From assembly GCF_014836535.1 (NCBI RefSeq), contig NZ_JACSQP010000003.1, positions 16,483 through 80,482 on the forward strand: 64,000 bases of DNA. The letters are read 5' to 3'. The translations under genes and the position numbers were made by a program. The DNA is from Microbacterium pullorum (GTDB lineage Bacteria > Actinomycetota > Actinomycetes > Actinomycetales > Microbacteriaceae). The first letter of the stretch is position 1. Each line of letters starts with the position of its first letter. Below, piece by piece: positions 55,743-63,879 of this stretch. Below the pieces are notes generated by a model. The model saw nothing but the letters and a program-made list of their open reading frames with translations. It was not told where the DNA came from and did not search any database.

Positions 55743-56274
55743 TGGTGACGTCCTTGCCGACCAGCACGCCGCCGGTCTCGAGCGCGGCGTTCCAGACCAG
55801 ACCGAAGTCCTCGCGGTTGATGACGGTCTTGGCCGTCGCGCCGGCCTTGTAGTTGCCCCAGGGGTCCACGCCGAAGCCACCGAAGTCGAGCTCGAAGGTC
55901 ACCGGGCGCGTGATGCCGCGGATCGTCAGGTCGCCGTCGACGAGGAAGTCGCCGTTCTCGACGCGCACACCGGTGGAGACGAAGTCCAGCGTCGGGTGGG
56001 TCTCTGCGTCGAAGAAGTCGGCCGAGCGCAGGTGGTTGTCGCGCGCCTCGTCCTTGCTGTTCACCGATGCCACGTCGGCGGAGGCGACCACGCTGACCTC
56101 GAGCGGGTTCTCGGGGGCGATGATGGTGGCGCTCTTGACGTCGAACGTGCCGCGCACCTTCGAGATCATCATGTGGCGCACGCTGAAGTTGACCTCGCTG
56201 TGCGAGGGGTCGAGCACCCACGTGCCGGCCTTGTAGCCGGGGATCTCGAGCGTGGCGGTGGTCGATTCGGTCAT
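55708..56274 (-). CDS. YceI family protein
   Basis: Lipocalin-like YceI protein of 188 residues that binds isoprenoid or other amphiphilic lipids (TWVLDPSHSEVNFSVRHMM, VDGDLTIRGITRPVTFELDF, KTVINREDFGLVWN). No signal peptide, as in most actinobacterial members. GGAGGAACC precedes ATG. An AT-rich inverted repeat lies about 70 bp upstream. The 3' end overlaps EamA by 35 bp in antisense. Confidence 0.92.
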   Translation of the reverse strand: MTESTTATLEIPGYKAGTWVLDPSHSEVNFSVRHMMISKVRGTFDVKSATIIAPENPLEVSVVASADVASVNSKDEARDNHLRSADFFDAETHPTLDFVSTGVRVENGDFLVDGDLTIRGITRPVTFELDFGGFGVDPWGNYKAGATAKTVINREDFGLVWNAALETGGVLVGKDVTITLDLQGSLQA

Positions 56275-56344
56275 GGTTCCTCCATCGTTCTGGCCGGGTT
56301 TCCCGGCAGGTCTGAGAGAGACAACGGGCCGTATGACATTTCTA

Positions 56345-56359
56345 TTCCAATGAATGGAA
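56345..56359. promoter_or_regulatory. AT-rich inverted repeat upstream of YceI gene
   Basis: TTCCA-ATGAA-TGGAA in an unusually AT-rich stretch within the YceI promoter region; a plausible binding site for a dimeric (for example MarR-type) repressor. No regulator is known. Confidence 0.4.
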
Positions 56360-56401
56360 ATCTTTCTGCGGGATGACGGGCTGAGGATGTGCAGACAGCA
56401 T

Positions 56402-56435
56402 GAGAGGGGCGGATGCCGCAGCATCCGCCCCTCTC
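56402..56435 (-). terminator. Terminator of FKBP gene
   Basis: Perfect 15-bp stem GAGAGGGGCGGATGC with CGCA loop, 20 bp beyond the FKBP stop. Contains the GGATGC motif. Confidence 0.88.
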
Positions 56436-56454
56436 GTGGCCGTGGTGGCTCGGG

Positions 56455-56823
56455 TCAGCCGACGGCGAGCAGGTCGATGATGAACACCAGGGTCTTGCCG
56501 CCGAGGAAGTGTCCGCCGGCCGGGCCGTATGCCAGGTGCGGCGGGATGATGAGCTCGCGACGGCCGCCGACCTTCATGCCGGGGATGCCGTCCTGCCAGC
56601 CCTGGATGAGGCCGCGCAGCGGGAACTGGATGCTCTCGCCACGACCCCACGACGAGTCGAACTCCTCGCCGCTGTCGTACTCGACGCCGGCGTAGTGGAC
56701 CGTGACGGTGTCACCGGGGTTGGCCTCGGCGCCGTCTCCCACGATGATGTCGCGGATGACCAGTTCGGACGGCGCGGGTCCGGTGGGCGCGTCGAACTCG
56801 GGCTTGGTGCGGTTGTCAGTCAT
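56455..56823 (-). CDS. FKBP-type peptidyl-prolyl isomerase
   Basis: Single FKBP domain, 122 residues, cytoplasmic (no signal). Core motifs: GDTVTVHYAGVEYDSGEEFDSS, PLRGLIQGWQDGIPGMKVGG and IPPHLAYGPAG, which line the proline pocket (first motif begins GDTVTVHYAG). Assists folding by cis-trans isomerisation. GGGAGC lies close to ATG 56823. Confidence 0.93.
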   Translation of the reverse strand: MTDNRTKPEFDAPTGPAPSELVIRDIIVGDGAEANPGDTVTVHYAGVEYDSGEEFDSSWGRGESIQFPLRGLIQGWQDGIPGMKVGGRRELIIPPHLAYGPAGGHFLGGKTLVFIIDLLAVG

Positions 56824-56873
56824 GCTCCCATTCAAACCCGACGCGCCGGGCCCGGTCAACGCGAGGCGGATCC

Positions 56874-56968
56874 TTGACACCCCGCGGCGCGCAAGAGGAT
56901 GATGAGAGCAGATCAACTCAGCGCCCGGGAGTCACGCAGGCAATGCCGCGGCACCGGGCGTTGAGTTG
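56874..56968 (+). ncRNA. Candidate small structured RNA between PrsW and FKBP genes
   Basis: On the plus strand, antisense to both flanking genes, TTGACA (56874-56879) and GATGAT (56898-56903) are spaced 18 nt. Immediately after the predicted start is a 15-bp hairpin with one mismatch (arms 56914-56928 and 56954-56968), whose loop contains the palindrome TGCCGCGGCA; a second GC-rich hairpin follows before 57010. No ORF fits. It could instead be a termination structure for prsW. Confidence 0.35.
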
Positions 56969-57022
56969 GCACACCGGGCCTCATCCGCCGCGTGATATCG
57001 CGGGCGTGGGGCCCTTCGTGCG

Positions 57023-58192
57023 TCACCGGCCGAACAGCGCCGCCCGCGCCGCCACGGCGCGCGTGAGGAAGACCCGTTCGTCCTCGCTCGCGTGCGGGTC
57101 ACGGCCCGACAGCGCCCGCTCGCGGGCGGCGGCGAGCGCCGTGGCATCCATGATGAAGGCCTTCATCGTCGCAACACGATCGCCCGGCAGGGTGCGCGCC
57201 CACGCCAGCGCGCGGCGGCGGCCGGCGGGCGTGGCGAGCATGTCGACGTCACCCGCGCTGAACCACCCCGCCGCGGCGTACTCCCCCAGTCGGGTGCGGG
57301 TCAATCGCGCCTCTTCGCGGCGCAGCAGCACGACCCCGATGATGAAGAGCACGAACAGCGGCACCTGCAGCGTCACGTACAGCGCGAAGAAGTCCGCGAA
57401 CACGGCGGAGCCGTTCCAGACGGCGTGGAGCAGGGCGGCGCCGGCCATACCCGCCAGCCATGTCGGCATCGCGGCCGCCGCCGAGGACCCTCTGCGGGCG
57501 GCGCGCCCCAGCGCGTAGCCGGTGATCGCGGTGAACATGACGTGCGCGAACGGCGACAGGATGCCGCGGACGAAGAACGTCATCGTCGTCTCGGCCACCC
57601 CGCCCTCGAGGAGGCTCGAGGCGAAGTAGAGGATGTTCTCGGTGAAGGCGAATCCCGCACCCACGAGCGCGCCGTAGACGATGCCGTCGACCGGGCCGTC
57701 GAACGCGCGGCGGGCCCTGGCGAAGATGAGGAAGACCCCGAGTCCCTTCGCCGCCTCCTCGACGATGGGCGCCTGCACGACCGAGGAGAACACGTCCCGT
57801 GCGACGGAGCCGTCGGCGCCGATCACGAGGGTGATGCCGAAATCCACCGCGAGGGCGATCACGACGGCGGCGACCGCGCCCCAGGCCACCGCGAGGATCA
57901 CCAGCGACCGCGGTTCGGGCTCCCACCGGTCGGCGATGCGCACGGCCAGCAGCACTCCGGTCAGTGGCACGAGGGCCAGCACCATGCCGATGATCGAGGC
58001 CGCGGCGCCGAGGAAGGTGAGCAGGTACGCGGCGAGCGCGACCAGCAGCACGACCAGGAGTCCGGCGAGCCAGATGGGGGCGGAGCGGCCCTTGCGGCTG
58101 GGGACGGGGAGCACGGGCGGGGACGCGGGGGCGGGCGCGATGACGGCCGGGCGCCCCGGGTGCGGCTGGGCCAGCGCAGAGGTGTACGACAC
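57023..58192 (-). CDS. PrsW family intramembrane metalloprotease
   Basis: Polytopic protein of 389 residues. PrsW motifs are intact: VEEAAKG (Glu145, Glu146, Lys149), FAFTENILYF (Glu185, Asn186) and membrane histidines in PFAHVMFT and LLHAVWNG. In Bacillus PrsW performs site-1 cleavage of an anti-sigma factor; here the substrate is unknown. A hydrophilic C-terminal ~80 residues extends beyond the catalytic core. Leaderless GTG start, 7 nt after TAGGCT. Confidence 0.88.
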   Translation of the reverse strand: MSYTSALAQPHPGRPAVIAPAPASPPVLPVPSRKGRSAPIWLAGLLVVLLVALAAYLLTFLGAAASIIGMVLALVPLTGVLLAVRIADRWEPEPRSLVILAVAWGAVAAVVIALAVDFGITLVIGADGSVARDVFSSVVQAPIVEEAAKGLGVFLIFARARRAFDGPVDGIVYGALVGAGFAFTENILYFASSLLEGGVAETTMTFFVRGILSPFAHVMFTAITGYALGRAARRGSSAAAAMPTWLAGMAGAALLHAVWNGSAVFADFFALYVTLQVPLFVLFIIGVVLLRREEARLTRTRLGEYAAAGWFSAGDVDMLATPAGRRRALAWARTLPGDRVATMKAFIMDATALAAARERALSGRDPHASEDERVFLTRAVAARAALFGR

Positions 58193-58255
58193 GACGCTCA
58201 GCCTAGGGTGCACGCGGATCGTACCCGGCGGCGCCCAGGCCACTAGCCTGAAACG
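58193..58255. promoter_or_regulatory. Divergent leaderless promoters, PrsW and FAH genes
   Basis: TAGGCT (minus, 58200-58205) ends 7 nt before the prsW GTG; TAGCCT (plus, 58244-58249) ends 6 nt before the FAH-family ATG. Confidence 0.55.
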
Positions 58256-59122
58256 ATGCGCTTCGCCCACGTGACCACTTCCGCGGGCGCCCCGCCCCGG
58301 CTGGCCGTCGTCCGCGACGACGAAGCCCTCATCACCGCGGACCTGTTCCCCGGCGCCCCCCGGCTGCTCGCCGACCTCATCGCCGGCGGCGACGACCTGC
58401 TCGCCCGGGTGCGGGAGGCGGCAGGCAGCGCCGACCGGTGGCATCCGCTGGCAGGCCTGTCGTTCGCCTCCGCCGTGCTCGCTCCCCCCGTCGTGCTGGC
58501 GATCGGCCTCAACTATGCGGCGCACTCGAGCGAGCTGGGCCTCAAGGCCGACACCGCCCCGACGGTGTTCGTGCTGTGGCCCAATTCGCTCACCGGCCAC
58601 GAGACGACGATCACGTGGCCACGTGCGCTCAGCGAGTCGGTCGACTACGAGGCGGAGCTGGGCGTCATCATCGGCCGCGCCGCGAAGGACGTCACCGTCG
58701 ACGATGCGCTCGACCACGTGTGGGGTTACACCGTCGTCAACGACATCACCGCGCGCAACATCCAGTTCTCGGAGGCGCAATGGTCGCGCTGCAAGTCGTT
58801 CGACGGCTTCACCCCCACCGGCCCGTTCGTCGTCACCGCCGACGAGATCGCCGATCCGCAGGATCTGCACATCTGGGCGATCGTGGACGGGCAGACCGTG
58901 CAGGACGGCTCGACGGGGCAGATGATCCGCTCCGTCGCGACCCTCGTCTCGCACCTGTCGTCGTCGGCGACACTGCTGCCGGGCACCCTCATCTCCACCG
59001 GCAGCCCCGGCGGGGCCGGCTACTCCCGCGACCCGCAGATCTTCCTGCGGGACCGTTCGACCGTCACCGTCGGCATCGACGGCATCGGCTCGCTCACCAC
59101 GCACTGCCGCATCGACGACTGA
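58256..59122 (+). CDS. Fumarylacetoacetate hydrolase family protein
   Basis: 288-residue FAH-fold metal-dependent hydrolase, isomerase or decarboxylase. The metal ligands lie in VDYEAELGVIIGRA (Glu-x-Glu) and in the Asp of a following loop; YTVVNDITARNIQ is the typical second block. IGLNYAAHSSELG marks the start of the catalytic domain. Substrate unknown. Leaderless start at ATG 58256. Confidence 0.9.
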   Translation: MRFAHVTTSAGAPPRLAVVRDDEALITADLFPGAPRLLADLIAGGDDLLARVREAAGSADRWHPLAGLSFASAVLAPPVVLAIGLNYAAHSSELGLKADTAPTVFVLWPNSLTGHETTITWPRALSESVDYEAELGVIIGRAAKDVTVDDALDHVWGYTVVNDITARNIQFSEAQWSRCKSFDGFTPTGPFVVTADEIADPQDLHIWAIVDGQTVQDGSTGQMIRSVATLVSHLSSSATLLPGTLISTGSPGGAGYSRDPQIFLRDRSTVTVGIDGIGSLTTHCRIDD

Positions 59123-59150
59123 CCCCCGCACGCCGGAGCGCACGGGGGTC
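59121..59150. terminator. Terminator between FAH-family and DUF4190 genes
   Basis: GACCCCCG/CGGGGGTC stem with a GC-rich 14-nt loop that can pair further, directly after the FAH stop and followed by GGTTGCT. Confidence 0.65.
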
Positions 59151-59180
59151 GGTTGCTGCGGGGTCAGCCGCGGCGGTGCA

Positions 59181-59693
59181 TCACTCGCAGGTGATGACCT
59201 GACCGTTGGTGAGCTCCCACACGCCCGGACCGAGCTCCAGGCACGCGGTGACGAGCGGCAGGAGGGCCGCGACGAGCACGATGCCGATGATGATTCCGAC
59301 GACGGTGAGCACCGAGCCGACGATGATGGCCGCGAGCGCCCAGCCGTTCTTGACCCCGGCCTTCTTGCTCTGCACGTACGCGACGATGCCGAGGATGACG
59401 CCGATGACCGATGCGAACAGCGACACCACGAAGGCGACGATGCCGAGCGTCTTGCCGGGGACGGGCCCCTGCGGAGCGCCCTGGTCATAGGACTGCGCGT
59501 CGCCATAGGGCGGCGCGGCGGGCGGGTAGGCGCCCTGCGGAGAGGTCTGCTGCGGGGCCGACGGGTACGCCGGCGGCGGCTGGTGGGCCGGCGGGGGCTG
59601 GTACGCCGGCTGCTCTGATGCGTCGGGCTGCGCCGGCGGCTGGTGCCCGGCGGGCGGGACCGGCGGCGGTGCGGGGTTCTGCGGGTCGGACAT
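59181..59693 (-). CDS. DUF4190 membrane protein with proline-rich N-terminus
   Basis: 170 residues. The first 80 are a low-complexity Pro/Gln/Ala/Tyr-rich cytosolic tail (PAYQPPPAHQPPPAYP), followed by two transmembrane segments separated by a short Lys-rich loop (YVQSKKAGVKNGWAL), the DUF4190 layout, and a short extracellular tail with two Cys. GAGGAG precedes ATG by 5 nt. Function unknown. Confidence 0.82.
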   Translation of the reverse strand: MSDPQNPAPPPVPPAGHQPPAQPDASEQPAYQPPPAHQPPPAYPSAPQQTSPQGAYPPAAPPYGDAQSYDQGAPQGPVPGKTLGIVAFVVSLFASVIGVILGIVAYVQSKKAGVKNGWALAAIIVGSVLTVVGIIIGIVLVAALLPLVTACLELGPGVWELTNGQVITCE

Positions 59694-59774
59694 GTGTACT
59701 CCTCGGTGTTCCGGACGATCCCGGTCGCGTCCGACGCTAGCGGGCTCGTCGTCGCGAGGACAAACCGGCCGGGC

Positions 59775-61238
59775 TCAGCCTTCGACGATGCTGTCGGCGG
59801 GCTGCACGATCGGGATCGCGGCCGTGATGGTCTCCAGTCCCGACAGGCGTGCGGGCGAAAGCTGCTTGTCGACCTCTTCGCGGGTCATGAGTCCCGCTTC
59901 CACGACGAGGTCGCCCACGTTGTGCCCGGTCAGCAGCGCGGCCTTGGCCAGCGCAGCCGAGGCCGCGTAGCCGATGAAGGGCGTGAGTGCCGTGACGACG
60001 CCGACCGACGCTCCGACCATGGCGCCCAGGCGCTCACGGTTCGCGGTGATCCCGTCGACGCAGTTCACCCGCAGAGTGCGCATCGCACGCCGCATCCACG
60101 TGATCGACTGGAACAGCGAGTGGGCGATGATCGGCTCGAAGGCGTTGAGCTGCAGTTGCCCGCCCTCCACCGCCATCGTGACGGTCAGGTCGGCGCCGGC
60201 GACGGAGAAGGCGACCTGGTTGACGACCTCCGGGATCACCGGGTTGACCTTGCCGGGCATGATGGAGGAGCCGGCCTGGCGGGCGGGCAGGTTGATCTCG
60301 CCGAAGCCCGCCTGCGGGCCGCTGGAGAGCAGGCGCAGGTCGTTGCTGATCTTCGACAGCTTGATGGCGTTTCGCTTGAGCGACGAGGAGAACGACATGA
60401 ACGAGCCGGTGTCGCTCGTGGACTCGACGAGGTCGTCGGCCGTCTCGAGGTCGAGCGCCGTGATGTCGCGCAGGTGCCGCAGCACGGCGGCGCCGTAGTC
60501 GCGGTGGGTCGTGATGCCGGTGCCGATCGCGGTTGCGCCCATGTTGATCTCGTACAGCAGCGACGCGTTCTCGGTGAGGCGGGCGTGGTCCTCCCCCAGT
60601 GTCGTGGCGAATCCGTGGAACTCCTGCCCGAGCGTCATCGGCACGGCATCCTGCAACTGCGTGCGCCCGACCTTCAGCACATCGTGGAACTCCACCGCCT
60701 TGGCCAGGAAGGACTGCCGGAGCAGATCGAGCTCCTCCAGGAGGGTGCGCAGGTCCAGCCCCAGTCCCACCTTGATGGCGGTCGGGTAGACGTCGTTGGT
60801 CGACTGGCTGCGGTTGGTGTGGTCGATGGGTGAGAGGTAGGCGTAGTCCCCCTTGGGCCGGCCGGCGAGTTCGAGCGCGATGTTGGTGATGACCTCGTTC
60901 GCGTTCATGTTGGTCGACGTGCCGGCACCACCCTGCACGACCCCCACGACGAACTGGTCATGGAAGTCGCCGTCGATCACCCGCTGCGCGGCCCGGTCGA
61001 TGAGGTCGGCACGCTCGGCGTCGAGCACCCCGATCTCGAGGTTCGCGCGGGCGGAAGCCTGCTTGACCATCGCCAGCGCGCAGACCAGGTCGCGGTAGAC
61101 GGAGATGGGGCGCAGCGACACCGGGAAGTTCTCCAGAGCGCGTGCGGTGTGGATCCCCCAGTACGCGTCGGCGGGGATCTCCAGCGACCCCAGGGAGTCG
61201 GTCTCGGTGCGGGTGGTCGGGGTGTCGTCCAGTGACAT
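59775..61238 (-). CDS. aspA: Aspartate ammonia-lyase
   Basis: Fumarase/aspartase superfamily enzyme of 487 residues deaminating aspartate to fumarate. The catalytic signature GSSIMPGKVNP is intact; GGAGTSTNMNANEV and HTNRSQSTNDVYPTA are aspartase-like substrate blocks. Start ATG 61238 with GAGGA 7 nt upstream; TAGGCT at 61285-61290 gives a leader near 40 nt. The C-terminal tail ends in an acidic segment. Confidence 0.93.
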   Translation of the reverse strand: MSLDDTPTTRTETDSLGSLEIPADAYWGIHTARALENFPVSLRPISVYRDLVCALAMVKQASARANLEIGVLDAERADLIDRAAQRVIDGDFHDQFVVGVVQGGAGTSTNMNANEVITNIALELAGRPKGDYAYLSPIDHTNRSQSTNDVYPTAIKVGLGLDLRTLLEELDLLRQSFLAKAVEFHDVLKVGRTQLQDAVPMTLGQEFHGFATTLGEDHARLTENASLLYEINMGATAIGTGITTHRDYGAAVLRHLRDITALDLETADDLVESTSDTGSFMSFSSSLKRNAIKLSKISNDLRLLSSGPQAGFGEINLPARQAGSSIMPGKVNPVIPEVVNQVAFSVAGADLTVTMAVEGGQLQLNAFEPIIAHSLFQSITWMRRAMRTLRVNCVDGITANRERLGAMVGASVGVVTALTPFIGYAASAALAKAALLTGHNVGDLVVEAGLMTREEVDKQLSPARLSGLETITAAIPIVQPADSIVEG

Positions 61239-61324
61239 GATGCGTCCTCGTGGGTGCTCACAGCGGCGTGAAAGGGATGCTTCGAGCCTACCCGGGCCCA
61301 CTCCGGTGCCGGCACCGCAGGGGG

Positions 61325-62230
61325 TCAGCGCCCGGGCTTGCGGGAGAACTCCTCGAGTCGCTCCTGCGGCGTGAGCGCCGCCATGCGCTCGGTCCACTCC
61401 GCCGAGAAGAAGTCGCCGGTGGAGGCGTCGACGACGGGCACGACGGCGTGGGTGATCGTGTCGTCGTAGACGTGCACGAGGTGGAAGGACTGCCCGGCAT
61501 CCATGCCGTTGACCTCGTCAGGGGCACGCTGCAGATTCATCGTGTAGCACGTGGCCGCCGCGACGCTGACCGGAACGCCCGCGAACATGCCGTGGGTGGA
61601 ATAGTGCAGGTGGCCGGCGAGGATGCCGCGCACGTCGGTGCCCGCGATGACCTCGGCGAGGGCGTCCTGGTGCCGCAGCTCGAGGATGTCGAACAGCGGG
61701 ATGTGGCTCGGCAGCGGCGGGTGGTGGAGCGCGAGGAGCGTACCCAGCGGCGCGGGTTGCCGCAGCGCCTGCCCGAGCCAGCGCAGCTGCCCGGCGTCGA
61801 TGTCGCCGTGGTGCCAGCCGGGCACGCTGGTGTCGAGGGCGATCAGCCGCAGCCCGCCCAGATCCCAGACGCCGGTCACCGGCTCGTGCGACGGCTCCAG
61901 GCCCAACAGGTCGCGCCGCAGCTCGGGCCGCTCGTCGTGGTTGCCCGCCACCCACACGATCGGGGCACCGAGGCGCTCGGCGACAGGCTCGACGGCGGCG
62001 CGCACGGCGCGGTATGCATCGGGTTCGCCGAGGTCGGCGATGTCGCCGGTGAACACCAGCGCATCGGGGGTCACCCCCAGGCGCTCCACCGCGGCGAGGG
62101 TCGCCCGCAGGTTCGCCAGCGAGTCGAACCGCCCGCCGAGCATGCGGTCCCCACCGAGCAGGTGGGCGTCGCTGAGGTGGACGATGACGCGACGTGCCGG
62201 GGGGTGGCTGCCGAACTGCACGGGCTGCAT
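61325..62230 (-). CDS. Metallophosphoesterase, cyclic-nucleotide phosphodiesterase type
   Basis: Calcineurin-like phosphoesterase of 301 residues in the CpdA class. The dimetal motifs are in order: LSDAHL (D-x-H), FTGDIADLG (GD), WVAGNHDE (GNHD), ALHHPPLP and GHLHYSTHG (GH-x-H). Probable substrate 3',5'-cAMP or another phosphodiester; not determined. Leaderless: TAGACT (62238-62243) ends 7 nt before ATG. Confidence 0.9.
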   Translation of the reverse strand: MQPVQFGSHPPARRVIVHLSDAHLLGGDRMLGGRFDSLANLRATLAAVERLGVTPDALVFTGDIADLGEPDAYRAVRAAVEPVAERLGAPIVWVAGNHDERPELRRDLLGLEPSHEPVTGVWDLGGLRLIALDTSVPGWHHGDIDAGQLRWLGQALRQPAPLGTLLALHHPPLPSHIPLFDILELRHQDALAEVIAGTDVRGILAGHLHYSTHGMFAGVPVSVAAATCYTMNLQRAPDEVNGMDAGQSFHLVHVYDDTITHAVVPVVDASTGDFFSAEWTERMAALTPQERLEEFSRKPGR

Positions 62231-62237
62231 GCGGCCG

Positions 62238-62243
62238 AGTCTA
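62238..62243 (-). promoter_or_regulatory. -10 box of leaderless phosphodiesterase gene
   Basis: TAGACT ends 7 nt before the ATG at 62230. Confidence 0.5.
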
Positions 62244-62275
62244 GGCGAGGGCGCCGACGCGGCCGCCGCGGGGTC

Positions 62276-62611
62276 TCAGTGGTTGAAGAAGATCAGCAGC
62301 AGCCCGCCGAGCACCGCGAGGGCGCACACCGAGAACGCGGCATATGCCGACGCCAGCGCGATGCGCTTCTGCGTCGCGGTGAGCGGGTTGCGCTTGGCGG
62401 CCTTCGCCGCCGCTTTCGCGCCGCGCTTGGCCTGCTTCTCGGTGATCACCGTGATGGCGTCGGTGAACTCCGCCGGGGTGACCACCGGTGCGTGTCCTGA
62501 GCGCACCAGCATGCGCAGCCCGATCGCGTAGAAGGTGACGACGACCACGGCGGCGGCCATCGCCACGACGAACACCTGCAAGAACGCGGCCCAGTCGATC
62601 GCGACGGTCAT
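62276..62611 (-). CDS. Small two-helix membrane protein coupled to PiT transporter
   Basis: 111 residues: a transmembrane segment at about 9-31, a basic Ala/Lys-rich cytosolic loop (KQAKRGAKAAAKAAKRNP) and a second segment at about 86-108. Unrecognised family. Its ATG overlaps the transporter stop by 4 bp, so the two proteins are made together and may form a complex. The usual PiT partner (a PhoU-like DUF47 protein) is not seen. Confidence 0.75.
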   Translation of the reverse strand: MTVAIDWAAFLQVFVVAMAAAVVVVTFYAIGLRMLVRSGHAPVVTPAEFTDAITVITEKQAKRGAKAAAKAAKRNPLTATQKRIALASAYAAFSVCALAVLGGLLLIFFNH

Positions 62612-63879
62612 GTGCTGCTCCCGTTCTGGTCTGCACGCACGCGGGCCGCGGCGTCTTTCGCGGCTTCAGCCGCGGCGGCGGCCTGCTCGCGGGCCCGCAC
62701 CCGCTGGCGGCGGGTGGGCGGGGGGTTGCGGGTGACCTTGACGGCGTGTCCCGAATCGGCCACCCCGCTCATGGCGTTGGCGGAGGTCACGGCGTTCCGG
62801 CGCGAGCGCAGGAAGATCGTGAGGATGATGGCTACAGCGGCCACCGCGCACACCAGCACGCCCACGACCTGGCCGAGCCACACGACGACGAGTGCGGCGA
62901 GCGCCCCGACGAGGCCCGAGGCGGGCAGCGTCAGCACCCAGCCCACCATGATGCGTCCGACCGTGCGCCAGCGTACGGTCGAGCCGCGGCGGCCCAGCCC
63001 AGACCCGATCACCGATCCCGAAGCGACCTGCGTCGTCGACAGGGCGAAGCCCAGCGCGCTGGAGGCGAGGATCGTGGAGGCGGTGGAGGCCTCGGCCGAG
63101 AAGCCCTGGGCGGGTTTGACGTCGGTGAGGCCCTTGCCGAGCGTGCGGATGATACGCCAGCCCCCCATGTAGGTGCCGAGGGCGATCGTCAGGGCACACG
63201 CGAAGATGACCCAGGTCTGCGGCTGCGAAGACGTCTGCCAGCCGACGGTGATGAGGGCGAGGGTGATGACGCCCATCGTCTTCTGCGCGTCGTTGGTGCC
63301 GTGCGCCAGCGCCACGAGCGACGAGGTGAAGATCTGGCCCCAGCGGAAGCCGTCGCGACCGTCGGGCTTGTTGTCGTAGCGGCGGGTCATCGCGTAGGCG
63401 ATCTTGGTGACCGTGAAGGCGATGATCCCGGCGGTGAGCGGGGCGATGAGCGCGGGGAGCACGACCTTGGACATCACGACGCCCAGGTCGATGGCCGCGG
63501 CGCTCGCGCCGACCAGGGTCGCGCCGATGAGGCCGCCGAAGAGGGCGTGCGACGAACTGGACGGGAGCCCCAGCAGCCACGTGAGCATGTTCCACGTGAT
63601 CGCACCGATGAGGCCGGCGAAGATGATCGACGGGAAGATCGTCGCCGATATCTGGTCCTCGTGGATGATGCCGCCCGAGATGGTCTTGGCGACCTCGGTG
63701 GACAGGAACGCTCCCACGAGGTTCAGCAACGCGGCCAGGAGGACCGCGACCTTCGGCTTCAGCGCACCGGTGGCGATGGGCGTGGCCATCGCGTTCGCGG
63801 TGTCGTGGAACCCGTTGGTGAAGTCGAAGAAGAGCGCCAGTACGATGACCAGCACGACGATGAGGGCTGCGGTTTCCAC
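62608..63879 (-). CDS. Inorganic phosphate transporter, PiT family
   Basis: Low-affinity, cation-coupled phosphate permease of 423 residues with about ten transmembrane helices. The two inverted-repeat signatures are DFTNGFHDTANAMAT near the N-terminus and LVALAHGTNDAQKTMG in the middle. A long hydrophilic C-terminus (PPPTRRQRVRAREQ, Ala-rich helix) is cytosolic. GTG start with GGAAAG 6 nt upstream. The region to the window's end (63880-64000) holds only its upstream sequence. Confidence 0.94.
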   Translation of the reverse strand: METAALIVVLVIVLALFFDFTNGFHDTANAMATPIATGALKPKVAVLLAALLNLVGAFLSTEVAKTISGGIIHEDQISATIFPSIIFAGLIGAITWNMLTWLLGLPSSSSHALFGGLIGATLVGASAAAIDLGVVMSKVVLPALIAPLTAGIIAFTVTKIAYAMTRRYDNKPDGRDGFRWGQIFTSSLVALAHGTNDAQKTMGVITLALITVGWQTSSQPQTWVIFACALTIALGTYMGGWRIIRTLGKGLTDVKPAQGFSAEASTASTILASSALGFALSTTQVASGSVIGSGLGRRGSTVRWRTVGRIMVGWVLTLPASGLVGALAALVVVWLGQVVGVLVCAVAAVAIILTIFLRSRRNAVTSANAMSGVADSGHAVKVTRNPPPTRRQRVRAREQAAAAAEAAKDAAARVRADQNGSST

